Below, one piece after another: positions 34,735 through 47,383 of a stretch of 64,000 nt of DNA. Source of the DNA: Mercurialis annua (Eukaryota; Streptophyta; Magnoliopsida; Malpighiales; Euphorbiaceae). Numbering within the stretch: the first letter of the stretch is position 1; each line of letters starts with the position of its first letter. Under the pieces are notes generated by a model. That model was not told the origin of the DNA. It saw nothing but the letters and a program-made list of their open reading frames with translations, and searched no databases. Location of the stretch: the NCBI RefSeq assembly GCF_937616625.2, contig NC_065572.1, positions 44,357,653-44,421,652 of the forward strand. The letters run 5' to 3'. Position numbers and translations under genes: made by a program.

Positions 34735-37700
34735 ATGAAATCGAATCCATTAAGTAGCATTCTCGACAATAATCGACTAGTGGGTCCTAACTTTGTTGAT
34801 TGGTTAAGAAATCTCAAAATAGTTCTTGCAAGTGAACACATAGCATATGTTCTTGAGGCAAATGCTCCGGGACCATTGCCGATTGAGGCATCTCCTGAGG
34901 AACATGAGGCATTGCGCAAGTGGAAGTTAGATGACGAACAAGCCAAGTGCTACATGTTGGCATCTATGAATAACGAGTTGCAAAAGCAACACGAGAAATA
35001 TCCGGGAGCCCGCGAAATATTGTTTCACTTACAAGAGTTGTATGGTGAATCAAGTCGTTCTGCTAGATATGAGATATCTAAGCAATTATTTCGAGCAAAG
35101 CTCTCCGAGGGAAAGGATGTTGGAGAACATGTGAACATGATGATTCGATGTATCGAACGTCTAGAGGGTCTAGATTTCATCATGGACTTCAATCTCCAAA
35201 CGGATATGATCCTTCAATCCCTTCCGGATTCGTATGGTAATTTCATCACGAATTACTATATGAATCGGATAGAATGTACACTTGCAGAGTTATCAAGTAT
35301 GTTGATAACCGCTCAAAAGAACAATGTTAAGGGAAAGGAAGTTTCTCTTGTGGTTGCTTCTTCTAGTAAGACTAAGAAGAAGAAAACTAAGAAGAATGTT
35401 TTGAAGGCCCAAAAGGCCATTGCAAAAAGGAAGCGCACCTCGGAGAACAAAGGAAAATGTTTCTTTTGCGAGGGCGAGGGACATTGGAAACGAAATTGCC
35501 CCAAGTATAAGGAATTTAAGGGCAAGAACAAGAAGAATGAAAATCCCGGTGAGGGTATGTCTATTTCTTGTTCTTTCAATTCCAATAACAATAGCTCGTC
35601 CAAAGCTTGGGTATTAGATACCGGAGCTAGTTCTCACATTTGTTCATCCTTACAGGATCTAGCAAATGAGAGGAAGTTGGACAAGGATGAAGTGATCTTG
35701 AACCTTGGAAATAACGCAAGTGTTGCGGCTAAAGCTATAGGATCGTCTTCTATTTTGTTGTATACGCATGTTTTGTATTTGAACAATGTTTTGTACTTAC
35801 CGAACGCTTATAGAAATATCATGTCTATTTCTTGTATGACAAGATTAGGATATGATTTTCTATTTACAAAGGATGTTTGTAAAATTATCTATAATAATGC
35901 AATCGTTGGTTATGGTTATGTACAAAATGGTCTTTATTGTATAAATGAAGATGTTCGTAATACAAATAATGTTATAGAAATAAATACCGTAAGTAATCAA
36001 ACCTCGAAACAACTTTGGCACTTACGATTAAGACATATTGCGGAAGATAGACTTAACAAGTTGGATAAGATGGGAATATTGAACAATCTTGATTCTGCAT
36101 CAATTTCGACTTGTGAGTCATGTCTTAAAGGCAAGATGACCCGATCACCCTTTGTTGGACAAAGTGGTAGAGCCAAAGATGTTTTGGAGATCATACATAG
36201 TGATGTATGCGGACCATTTAAAGAAATGGCACGAGGTGGTTATTTATACTTCATTACCTTCACCGATGATTTATCACGGTATGGATATGTTGTTCTTATG
36301 AAGAACAAGAGTGAAGCTTTTGAAAAATTCAAAGATTTCAAAAATGAAGTAGAAAACCAAATTGGAAAAAGTATTAAAATCCTTCGATCTGATCGAGGAG
36401 GTGAATACTTGAGTACGGAATTTGGTACATTCTTAAAAGAATGCGGTATTATTTCCCAACTGACTCCTCCGGGAACACCACAATTGAATGGTGTATCAGA
36501 ACGGAGGAATCGTACATTGTTAGACATGGTACGATCAATGATGAGCTATACTGATTTACCCATTTCATTATGGGGTCATGCACTTCTTAGCGCAAATTAT
36601 ATTCTAAATCGAGTTCCAACTAAATCCACTCCGAGAATACCGTATGCGATATGGTATGGTAAGGAACCAAGTCTTAAGCATATTAAGATTTGGGGATGTT
36701 CGGCATATATTAAAAAGTTGATAACCGACAAGTTGGAATCGAGATCAATCATGGGAAGGTTCGTTGGTTATCCTAAAGACAGTTTAGGATATTATTTCTA
36801 TATTCCATCCGAACAAACCATTAAGGTTAGTCGGGATGCCCAATTTCTTGAAAAAGAGTTTATTCAAGAAGGGGGCAAAGGAAGGAATATAGAATTAGAT
36901 GAGGAGTCATCTAAAGACCAACAAAATGATACAATGGAGTTTGATAAAACCCATAGTGAACCAGAATTAGTAAAATCTACAGAAACACCTCGAAGATCAA
37001 GTAGGGTATCTCATCCACCAGTGAGATATGGTTTTCTTCATGATATACAAGAGTTGTTCATTCATGAAGAAAATGATCAAATAGTTGATCCCTCTACTTT
37101 TGAGGAAGCTATATGTGATATAGATTCTTCAAGATGGCTTGAAGCTATGAAATCCGAAATGGATTCCATGTACAGTAACCAAGTATGGGAGCTAGTTGAT
37201 CCACCCGAAGGGATTATACCAATAGGGAACAAATGGATCTTCAAGCGTAAACTCGGTGCTGATGGAAAAGTGGAAACTTTTAAAGCTAGGCTTGTTGCGA
37301 AAGGGTTTCGCCAGAGGCAAGGAGTCGATTATGAAGAGACTTTCTCGCCGGTAGCCATGCTTAAGTCCATCCGGATTCTTCTTGCCATAGCTGCACATTT
37401 AGATTATGAGGTTTGGCAAATGGATGTCAAGACCGCATTCCTTAATGGACATATTGAGGAGGAAATCTATATGGAACAACCTAAGGGTTTTGAATCCGAA
37501 GAAGGTTCCAAGGTGTGTAAACTAAAACGATCCATATATGGATTGAAGCAAGCTTCGAGAAGTTGGAATCGTCGTTTTGATGAAGCTGTAAAGAGTTACG
37601 AGTTTATCAAAAACGAAGATGAACCATGTGTTTACAAGAAGGTTAGTGGGAGTGCAATTACTTTCCTAGTCTTGTACGTAGATGATATTTTACTAATAGG

Positions 37701-38661
37701 AAATGATGTCGGTATGTTAACCTCTGTAAAGCTTTGGTTCTCCAAAACGTTTTCCATGAAAGACCTCGGAGAAGCGACTTACATTCTCGGCATTAGACTC
37801 TATAGAGATAGATCTAAGAGAATGATTGGTCTCTCCCAAAGGCTCTACTTAGAAAAGATATTGAAAAAATTCAATATGGAAAATTCTAAGAGAGGATTGA
37901 TTCCTGTTAGGCATGGAATTCACCTTTCGAAGGAAATGTCTCCAAAGACTTCTGAAGAAAGAGATGAAATGGCAAAGATACCATATGCTTCGGCAATTGG
38001 TAGTCTTATGTATGCTATGTTGTGTACGCGGCCAGATATTGCCTATGCAGTTAGTTTGACTAGCAGATATCAATCCAATCCAGGTTCAGAACACTGGATG
38101 ACGGTTAAGAATATCTTTAAGTACTTGAGAAGAACTAAAGATATGGTCTTAACATATGGAGGAGGTGATCTTAAAATAGATGGCTTTACAGATTCTGATT
38201 TTCAATCAGATATAGACGATCGTAAGTCTATATCTGGATTCGTATTCACGTGTAATGGAGGAGCAGTGAGTTGGAAGAGTTCCAAACAAGAAACCACTGC
38301 AGATTCCACTACAGAAGCCGAGTATATTGCGGCATCAGATGCTGCAAAGGAAGCTGTTTGGATTAAGAAGTTTGTTTCTGAACTTGGTGTGGTTCCTACC
38401 ATTGAGTCGGCGGTTCCTCTTTTCTGCGACAACAATGGTGCTATAGCCCAGGCCAAGGAACCCCGGTCTCACCAAAAATCCAAACACATAGAAAGGCGAT
38501 ATCATATTATCCGAGAAATTGTTGGAAAAGGAGATGTGTCTCTCCAAAAGATAGCATCAGCCGAAAACACGGCTGACCCACTGACAAAGCCCATGACCCA
38601 GAGTCAATTAGATTTACATCTTGAGAAGATGGGGCTTAGATATAGTAGCCAATGGCACTAG
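34735..38661 (+). CDS. Copia gag-pol polyprotein, 1308 aa, intact
   Basis: A single frame codes for every protein needed for retrotransposition. Residues 1-240 are gag (capsid), with 'YEISKQLF' in its core. A CX2CX4HX4C zinc knuckle spans residues 242-255 and binds RNA. The aspartic protease has Asp-Thr-Gly at 295-297. The integrase zinc domain ends with Cys 460 and Cys 463, and its catalytic triad is Asp490, Asp553 and Glu589 (D,D35E). RT has its first Asp at 897 and YVDD at 981-984. RNase H has Asp1153, Glu1196, Asp1232 and Asp1281. The order protease-integrase-RT-RNase H defines Ty1/copia, and the size suits a full polyprotein. The ATG at 34735 is chosen because the gag domain begins within its first 15 codons and the LTR-proximal leader has no longer frame. 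There is no env-like frame. I expect expression from the LTR promoter and self-cleavage in cytoplasmic particles. Confidence 0.97.
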   Translation: MKSNPLSSILDNNRLVGPNFVDWLRNLKIVLASEHIAYVLEANAPGPLPIEASPEEHEALRKWKLDDEQAKCYMLASMNNELQKQHEKYPGAREILFHLQELYGESSRSARYEISKQLFRAKLSEGKDVGEHVNMMIRCIERLEGLDFIMDFNLQTDMILQSLPDSYGNFITNYYMNRIECTLAELSSMLITAQKNNVKGKEVSLVVASSSKTKKKKTKKNVLKAQKAIAKRKRTSENKGKCFFCEGEGHWKRNCPKYKEFKGKNKKNENPGEGMSISCSFNSNNNSSSKAWVLDTGASSHICSSLQDLANERKLDKDEVILNLGNNASVAAKAIGSSSILLYTHVLYLNNVLYLPNAYRNIMSISCMTRLGYDFLFTKDVCKIIYNNAIVGYGYVQNGLYCINEDVRNTNNVIEINTVSNQTSKQLWHLRLRHIAEDRLNKLDKMGILNNLDSASISTCESCLKGKMTRSPFVGQSGRAKDVLEIIHSDVCGPFKEMARGGYLYFITFTDDLSRYGYVVLMKNKSEAFEKFKDFKNEVENQIGKSIKILRSDRGGEYLSTEFGTFLKECGIISQLTPPGTPQLNGVSERRNRTLLDMVRSMMSYTDLPISLWGHALLSANYILNRVPTKSTPRIPYAIWYGKEPSLKHIKIWGCSAYIKKLITDKLESRSIMGRFVGYPKDSLGYYFYIPSEQTIKVSRDAQFLEKEFIQEGGKGRNIELDEESSKDQQNDTMEFDKTHSEPELVKSTETPRRSSRVSHPPVRYGFLHDIQELFIHEENDQIVDPSTFEEAICDIDSSRWLEAMKSEMDSMYSNQVWELVDPPEGIIPIGNKWIFKRKLGADGKVETFKARLVAKGFRQRQGVDYEETFSPVAMLKSIRILLAIAAHLDYEVWQMDVKTAFLNGHIEEEIYMEQPKGFESEEGSKVCKLKRSIYGLKQASRSWNRRFDEAVKSYEFIKNEDEPCVYKKVSGSAITFLVLYVDDILLIGNDVGMLTSVKLWFSKTFSMKDLGEATYILGIRLYRDRSKRMIGLSQRLYLEKILKKFNMENSKRGLIPVRHGIHLSKEMSPKTSEERDEMAKIPYASAIGSLMYAMLCTRPDIAYAVSLTSRYQSNPGSEHWMTVKNIFKYLRRTKDMVLTYGGGDLKIDGFTDSDFQSDIDDRKSISGFVFTCNGGAVSWKSSKQETTADSTTEAEYIAASDAAKEAVWIKKFVSELGVVPTIESAVPLFCDNNGAIAQAKEPRSHQKSKHIERRYHIIREIVGKGDVSLQKIASAENTADPLTKPMTQSQLDLHLEKMGLRYSSQWH

Positions 38662-38675
38662 TGCAAGTGGGAGAT
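38662..38675 (+). other. Polypurine tract (intact copia)
   Basis: TGCAAGTGGGAGAT lies between the polyprotein stop and the 3' LTR; the core AAGTGGGAGA is the usual copia plus-strand primer. The defective element has the same sequence before 54052. Confidence 0.85.
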
Positions 38676-40662
38676 TGTTGGTAGTTTGTGCCCTAGGGCC
38701 ATTTTGTATTTATTCTTGTATAAACAAATCCCATTGGCAATGATATATATGTTTTTATTTGAACTAAGTGTCTCATCAACTAAGTGTTTATTTAATACAT
38801 ATTGTCCTTATCACATTGTGATAGAATCTATTCTTAAGGTAGTAAGAATATGAGTGACAGATTCTATTATACAAGTGATCTAAATTATCGTTCACGATCG
38901 ATGGGGTCCTACGAATAAGGGCATCGCATTATCCCGAAAAGATCGTCACCTCTGTTTATTCTCCTGATTAGTAAAAAGTTACTAATTATAGGAAGTAGTG
39001 AGTCTCATACTACTTGATGGGGATCAGAATAAACATGTGGACACTCAAGGTGCTGAGTGAGTCGAAAAAGTGACGCTAGATGACTTATACATGGTAATTC
39101 ATTAAAGTCAATTTAATGTCATCTAGTTCATAATTGTACATATGTCCTTTGACTTGCGGTGACACTATCTTGTATATAGGTAATTAGAGTTTGATACTCC
39201 TTAACTCTAGATCTTTCATGAGCTAGAGCCGCGGGATGTGTTGGCTCTAGTTAGTTGTATATGGAGATAGGGGTTTAACCTAGAAAGGATTCATCACTCT
39301 GGATGAACGGAGACAAGATTCTATGCTATCTCAAATTGTTCTTGATGGATGATAAAACCTGCGCAGGTGTATATGACTTACATAGAAAGTTGTTTCTAGT
39401 GGAAGTCATATTTATCAAGAATTAGAACTGAGAGATGAGGTCATATGATCAAGACAAACAGTGTTTGACTTAACCGTGACACTAGTCGAGATTGGAATCT
39501 TAGATGAAGGGAATTTTGAGTGTACGGTATTATGAACATTGGTTCAAAAAGAATGCATCGAAACATTCATCTCTATTTGGGGGTCGTGATATGTTGCTAG
39601 ACGTCACTCTCGATCTACGAGAATTAATAATTAAATGGGATTTAATTATTTAATATAAGAAAGGCGTTTCTTATGTCTCTCGTTGCCATATAGATGTGAA
39701 CCTAGTTAGTCACACACAATAGAGTGTGCAACCGATTGAGTTTACGAAAGATCGATTTCATATAGATACTAGCATATCTCGGAAATTAATCTAAGATGAA
39801 AAACAAGTACAAATTAGGGACTAATTTGTAAGAGTTATAAATTATTAAGAACCTAATTGTACTATGTCCAAGTTAATTAGGGACTAATTTATAAGAGTTA
39901 TAAATTAGTAGGAACCTAATTATATTTTAACCAAGTTTTATGATTAAATGGCTTAAGTAATTAATTAGTGTAATTAATGATACTTAAATCATTAATCATA
40001 AGCTAATGGAATGATGATGTCATGGTGAAGTAATGAGATAAGGAAATAAGCTTATATGTGATGTCATATGATGACATCACCTATATGATGTCACCTATGT
40101 GATGTCACCACATGAAAGGTGTCATGTGGTGGCAACACCTTTGCTTGGTGTGTGACACCTAGCATGCAAGGTGTTGCATTCTTAAGGCATGCTCTAGCCT
40201 ATAAATAGAGCATGTCCTTGCTCATTTCAAAACCACACAACACACATCTCACTACAAAGTTGTAGAGAGAGAAAGCACTTGAAGGAGTTCAAGTATTCAT
40301 CAATCACGGAAAAACTTGGCGACGTTTTTCATACATCCGAGCAAGGTAGTGATCGCGGCGAGAGTTTGAGCTTAGGGCTGCTCGGCAAGAGGAACTCTTG
40401 CAGGATTACTTCAAGGCGAGGATTCAATCGGACGCATACTCGTGTGGACGAGCTTGAGGTCGCCGTACTTTCGGGACTACAAGAATCGTTGGAGAATCGA
40501 CATAGGTATTCTTCTTACGATTCCTAGATGCGTGCTTTAATTAATAAATGATACGACGATCCATTTGTTGTTGATATGATCAACTTTAGGATCCGGATTG
40601 TTGGAATTTCGATTTTGAATTGAAATATACGATTCGGACCCGCGCCTCCCGCTGCGCCAACA
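38676..40662 (+). repeat. 3' LTR of intact copia element
   Basis: 1987 bp. By eye the differences from the 5' copy are limited to about seven substitutions, including two in the shared short R-U5 frame (32908-33156 versus 40279-40527). The TATA box is at 40200-40207. No indels are seen between the two LTRs. Confidence 0.95.
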
Positions 40663-43600
40663 CTTTACGCAATATAATCTAACCATGCTTAGGTATGTGG
40701 AATGAGGCGTTAAAGAGACTTGAGACGCGACATACTAATATATTGATCCTTTTCATGCACACATTGCGTACTATAACCTGACAATGCTTAGGTAAAAGAA
40801 ACGACACGTTAGAGAGACTTGTGACGCGACATAAGCATGGTAATCGGAACGACGCGTTAAAGAGACTTGAGAAGCAATATACCAATCTAGCGTCACTTAT
40901 CACGTAACCTTTGCTTATTATAACCTAATCATAATTAGGTAATCAGAACGACCCATTAAAGAGCCTTGAGACGCGACATACTAATCTAGCTTCACTTTCA
41001 CAAACACCTTGCGTAATATAACCTAACCATGCTTAGGTAATCGGAACGACGCGTTAGAGAGACTTGTAATGCGACCTATGCATGGTAATCGAAACGACGC
41101 GTTAAAGAGACTTGAGATGCGACGTACTAATCTAGGGTCATTTTTCACACCAACTTTGCATAATATAACCTAACCATGCTTAGGTAATCGGAACGACGCA
41201 TTAAATCCTCGTGACGCGACATACTAATCTAGCGTCCCTTCTCTCGCACACCTTGCGTAATCTAACCTAACCATGCTTAGGTAATCGGAACGACGCGTTA
41301 AAGAGACTTGAGACGTTACATACTAATCTAGCGTGACTTTTCTCGCACACTTTGCGTAATATAACCTAACCATTCTTGGGTAATCGGAACGACGCGTTAA
41401 AGAGACTTGTGACGCAACATACTAATCTATCATCACTTTTCACGCACGCTAATCGGACCAACGTGTTAAAGAGAATTGAGACGCGACATACTAATTTAGC
41501 GTCACTTTTCACGCATGCTTTGTGGAATATAAGCTAACCATGCTTAAGTAATCGGAACAACGCGTTAAAGAGAATTGAGACACGACATACTAATCTTGCA
41601 TCACTTTTCAAGCACACTTTGCGTAATTTAACCTAACCATGATTACGTAATGAGAACGACGCGTTAGAGAGACTTGTGAAGCGACATAAGCATGATAATC
41701 GAAATGACGCGTTAAAGAGACTTAAGATGCGACATACTAATCTAGCGTCATTTTTCATGCAAACTTTGCATAATATAACCTACACAAGATTAGGTAATCG
41801 GAACGACGCATTAAAGAGCCTTGAGACGCGACATACTAATCTAGCGTTAATTTCCACGAACAACTTGCGTAACAAAACCTAACAATGCTTAGAAAATCGA
41901 AACAACGCGATAAAGAGAATTGAGACGCGACATACTAATTTAGCGTCACTTTTCACACACACTTTGCGTAATATAACTTAACCGTACTTAAGTAATCGGA
42001 ACGACGCGTTAGATAGACTTAAAACGCGGCATACTAATCAATTGTCATTTTTCACGCACACTTTGCGTAATATAACCTAATCACGCTTAAGTTATTGGAA
42101 CTACACGTTAAATAGACTTGAGACGCGATATACTAATCAATTGTCATTTTTCGCGCACACTTTGCGTAATCTAACCCTACCAGCATAGGTAATTGGAACG
42201 ACGCGTTCGAGAGATTTGTGACGCGACATAAGCATGGTAATCAAAGCGATGCATTAAGGAGAATATAGACGCGCAATATTAATCTAGCGTCACTTTTTAA
42301 CATAAGATAACCATGCTTAGGAAATTGGAACGAAGCGTTAGAGAGACTTGAGACGCGACATACTAATCTAGTTTAACTTTTCACGCACACTTTGCGTAAC
42401 ATAACCTAACCATGCTTAGGAAATCGGAACGACGCGTTAGAGAGACTTGAGACGCGACATACTGATCAAACGTCACTTTTCACGTAGACTTTGCATAATA
42501 TAACATTACCATGCTTAGGTAATCGGAACGATGCGTTAAAGAGACTTGAGACGTGACATACTAATCTAGCGTTACCTTTCTCGAAAACTTTGCGTACTAT
42601 AACCTAACCATTCTTGGGTAATCGGAACGACGCGTTAAAGAGACTGGAGACGCAACATACTAATCTTGCGTCACTTTTCACGCACTCTTTGCGTAATATA
42701 ACCTAACCGTGCTTAGAAAATCAGAACAACGCGTTAAAGAGACTTGTGACGCGACATAAGCATGGTAATCAAAACGACGAGTTAAAGAGACTTGAGACGC
42801 GACATACTAATCTAGCATCACTTTTCACGCACACTTTTTGTAATATAACCTAACCATGCTTAGGAAATCGGAACAACGCGTTAGAGAGGCTTGAGACGAG
42901 ACATACTAATCTAACGTCACTTGTCGCCCACACTTTGCGTAATATAACCTAACCATGCTTAGGTAATAAAAACGACGCGTTAAAGAGATTTGTGACGCGA
43001 GATAAGTATGGTAATCGAAATGACGCGAGATAAGTATGGTAATCGAAATGACGCGTTAATGAGACTTGAGAGGAAACATACTAATCACGCACGCTTTGCT
43101 TAATATACCCTAACCATGCTTAGGTAATAGGAACGACGCGTTAAAGAGACTTGAAACTCGACATACATTCTATTGATCCTTTTCAGACACACTTTGCGTA
43201 CTATAACCAAAACATGCTTAGGTAATAGAAACGATGCGTTAGAGAGACTTGTGACGCGACATAAGCATGGTAATCGAAGCGACGCGTTAAAGAGACTTAT
43301 GAAGCGACATACTAATCTAGCGTCACTTTTCACGCAAACTTTGCGTATTATAACCTAATCATGCTTAGGTAATCGAAACGACGCGTTAGAAAGACTTGAG
43401 ACGCTGCATACTAATCTACCATCACTTTTTAAACACACTTTGCGTAATGTAACCTAACCATTATTAGGAAATCAGAACAACGCGTTAGAAAGACCATAGA
43501 CGCGACATACTAATTTAGCGTCACTTTTTACGCACACTTTGCGTAATATAACCTAACCATGCTTTGGAAATCGAAACAACGCGTTAAAGAGACTTGAGAC

Positions 43601-46600
43601 GCGAGATACTAATCTACCGTCATTTTTCACGCACACTTTGCGTAGTATAACCATTATTAGGTAATCGGAACGACGCGTTAAAGAGACTTGTGACGCGAGA
43701 TAAGCATGGTAATCGAAACGACGCGTTAAAGAGACTTGAGACAAAACATACTAATATAGCGTGACTTTTCACGCAAACTTTGCATAATATAACCTGTAAT
43801 CGGAACGACGCGCTAGATAGACTTAAGACGCGCCATACTAATCTAGCGTCACTTTTTATGCACACTTTGCTTAATATAACCTTATCATGCTAAGGTAATC
43901 GGAACGACGCGTTAAATATACTTGAGACACGACATACTAATCTAGCGTAACTTTTCATGCACACTTCTCGTAACCTAACCATGCTTAGGTAATCGGAAAA
44001 ACTCGTTAATGAGAATTGATACGCGACATACTAATCTAGCGTCACTTTCCTAACCATGCTTAGGTAATTGGAACGAGGCGTTAAATATACTTGTACACGA
44101 CATACTAATCTAGCGTTACTGTTTACGCACACTTTGCTGAATATAACCTAACCATGAATAGGTAATTAGAATGACGCGTTAAAGAGACTTGTGAGACGAC
44201 ATACTTATATAGCGTCCCTCTTCTCACACACTTTGCATAATATAAGCTGACCATGCATAGGTAATCAGAACGACGCGTTAAAGAGACTTGTGAGGAGACA
44301 TACTAATCTAGTATCACTTTTAACGCACGGTTTGCGTAATATAACCTAAGCATGCTTAGGTAATCGAAAACAAGCGTTAAAGAGACTTGTGATGCGACAT
44401 ACTTATATAGCGTCACTTTTCACGCACACTTTGCGTAATATAAGCAAACCAAGGTAATCAGAACGACGCGTTAAAGTGACTTGTAACACGACATATTTAT
44501 CGAGCGTCACTTTTAACGCACACTTACCGTAATATAATCTAACCATGCTTAGGTAATCGGAACAACGCCTTAAAGAAATATGTCAAGCGATATACTAATC
44601 TATCGTCACTTTTAACTCACACTCTGCGTACTATAACCTTATCATGCTTAGATTATCGGAACGACGCGTTAAAGAGACTTGTGACGCGACATACTAATCT
44701 AGCGTCACTTGTAAATCCACTTTTGAGTAATATAACCTAACCATGCTTAGGTAATCAGAATGACGCGTCAAAGAGACTTGAGACGCAACATACTAATCTA
44801 GCGACACTTTTAACATACACTTTGCGTTATATAACCTAACCATGATTAGGTAATCGGAACGACGCGTTGAAGATACTTGAGACGCGGTATATTAGTCTAG
44901 CGTCACTTATAACGCACTCTTTGCGTAATATAACCCAACCATGCTTGGGTAATCGGAACGACGTGTTAAAAAGACTTGTGACGCGACATACTTATACAGC
45001 GTCACAATTAACGCACACTTTAAGTAATTTAACCTAACCACTGTTTGGTCAGAATGACGCGTTAAAAAGACTTGCGACGCGTCATACTAATCTAACGTCA
45101 CTTTTAACACACACTTTGCGTCATATAACCTAATCATGCTTAGGTAATCGGAACGACACATTAAAGAGACTTGAGACGCGACATATTACTAATCTAGCAT
45201 CACTTTTCACGCAAAATTTGCGTAATATAACCTAACCACGCTTAGGTAATCGGAACAACGCGTTAAGGAGACTTGTGACGCGACATACTACTAATCTAGT
45301 GTCACTGTAAATTGCACACTTTACGTTATATAACCTAACCATGCTTAGTTAATCGGAACGACTTGTTAAAGAGACTTGTGACGTGACATAGTAATCTAGA
45401 GTCACTTTTCACGAACACTTTGCATAATATAACCTAACCATGCTAGGTGATTGGAACGACGCGTTAAAGAGACTTGTGACGCAACATAATAGTCTAGCGT
45501 CACTTTTAACGCACAATATGCGTAATATATCCTAACCATTCTTAGGTAATCGGAACAACGCGTTAAAGCGACTTGTGACGCGACATACTTTTATAGCGTC
45601 CTTTTTCATGCACATTATGCGTAATATAACCAAATCATTATTACGTAATCAGAACGACGCGTTAAAGAGACTTGTGGCGCGACGTACTAATCTAGCAACA
45701 ATTTTAAGGCACACTTTGAGTAATATAACCGAACCATGCTTAGGTAATCGGAACGATGTGTTAAAGAGACTTGTGACGCGACATAATAATCTAGCGTCAC
45801 TTTTAAGGCACACTTTGCATAATATAACCTAACCATGCTTAGGTAATTGGAACGATAAGTTAAAGAGACTTGTGACACGACATGCTAATCTCGTAACTTT
45901 TAATGCACACTTTGCGTAATATAACCTAACCATTGTTAGATAATCGGAACGACGCGTTAAAGAGACTTGTGACACGACATACTTATCTAGCATCACTTTT
46001 CACGCACACTTTTGCGTAATATAACCTAACCATACTTAGGTAATCAGAACGACGCATTAAAGAGACTTGTGACGCGGCATACTAATCTAGCGTCACTTTT
46101 CATGAACACTTTGCGTTACATAAACTAACCATGCTTAGGTAATCGAAATAACGCGCTAAAGAGACTTGTGACGCGACATACCACTAATATAGCTTCACTT
46201 TTAACGCCGAATTTATGTAATATAACCTAACCATGCTTAGGTAATCGGCACGTCGCATTAAAGAGACTTGAGACGCAACATATTAATCTAGCGTCACTTA
46301 TAATGCACACTTGGTGTTATATAATCTAACCATGCCTAGGTAATCGGAACGACTCGTTAAATAGACTTGTGACGCGACATACTAATCTAGCATCACGTTT
46401 CACGCATACTTTGTGTAATATAATCTAACCATGCTTAGGTAATCGAAATGACACGTCAAAAAAACTTGTGACGCGACATACTACTAATCTAGCGTCACTT
46501 ATGACGCACACTTTGCTTTATATAATCTAACCATGCTTAGGTAATCGGAACAACGCGTTAAAAAGACTTGTGAAGAGACATACTTATCTAGCATCACTTT

Positions 46601-47383
46601 TCACGCGCACTTTGCGTAATATAACATAACCATGCTTAGGTAATTGGAACGACGCGATTAAGAGACTGGTGACTCGACATACTAATCTTGCATCACTTTT
46701 CACGCACACTATGTGCAATATAATCTAACCATGCTTAGGTAATCAGAACGACGTGTTACAGAGACTTGTAACGCGACAGACTACTAATCTAGCGTCATTA
46801 TTAACGCACACTTGAGACGCGAAATACTTATCTAGCGTCACTTTTCACGCCAACTTTGCATAATATAACCTAACCATGCTTAGGTATTTGGAACGACGCA
46901 TTAAAGAGCCTTGAGACGCGACATACTAATCTAGCGTCACTTTTCACGCACACCTTGGGTAATATAATTTAACCATGCTTAGGTAATTGCAACGACGCGT
47001 TAAAGAGACTTGAGACGTGAAATACTAATCTAGTGTTACTTTTCTCGCACACTTCGCGTAAACCTAACCATTCTTGGGTAATCGGAACGACGCGTTAAAG
47101 AGAGTTGAGACGATATACTAATCAAGCATCATTTTTCACGCACTCTTTGCGTTATATAACCTAACCATGGTTAGGTAAGTGGAACGACGTGTTTAAGAGT
47201 CTTGAGACGCGACATATTAATCTAGCGTCACTTTTCACCCACACTTTGCGTAATATAACCTAACCATGGTTAGGTAATAGGAACGACACGTTAAATAGAC
47301 TTGAGACGCGACATACTAAACTACCGATAGTTTTCACGCACACATTGCGCAATATAACCTAACCATGCTTTGGTAATCAGAAT
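40663..47383. repeat. Satellite block 7, with a distinct subfamily at about 44.0-46.9 kb
   Basis: It begins with the TSD CTTTA and continues the split monomer. Around 41890-42300 the variant order again matches 27507 and 28790. From about 44.0 to 46.9 kb most units are full-length but carry CTTGTGACGCGACATAC and often TTTTAACGCAC or 'catactactaatctag'. The TGTG marker, seen elsewhere mainly in truncated units, is here in full-length ones. The block ends with the left TSD AGAAT (47379-47383). Confidence 0.93.

Larger units (their letters stand above)
31305..40662 (+). mobile_element. Intact Ty1/copia LTR retrotransposon
   Basis: A 9358-bp element has two 1987-bp LTRs (TGTTGG...CCAACA), a tRNA-Met primer site at 33293, a polypurine tract before 38676 and perfect TSDs CTTTA (31300-31304, 40663-40667). 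By eye the LTRs differ at about seven positions, roughly 0.35%. The single 1308-codon gag-pol frame is uninterrupted, with integrase before RT, the copia order. All cis signals and catalytic residues I looked for are present, so it is a candidate autonomous and possibly still mobile element. The satellite monomer split by it is continuous across the insertion. Confidence 0.96.
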
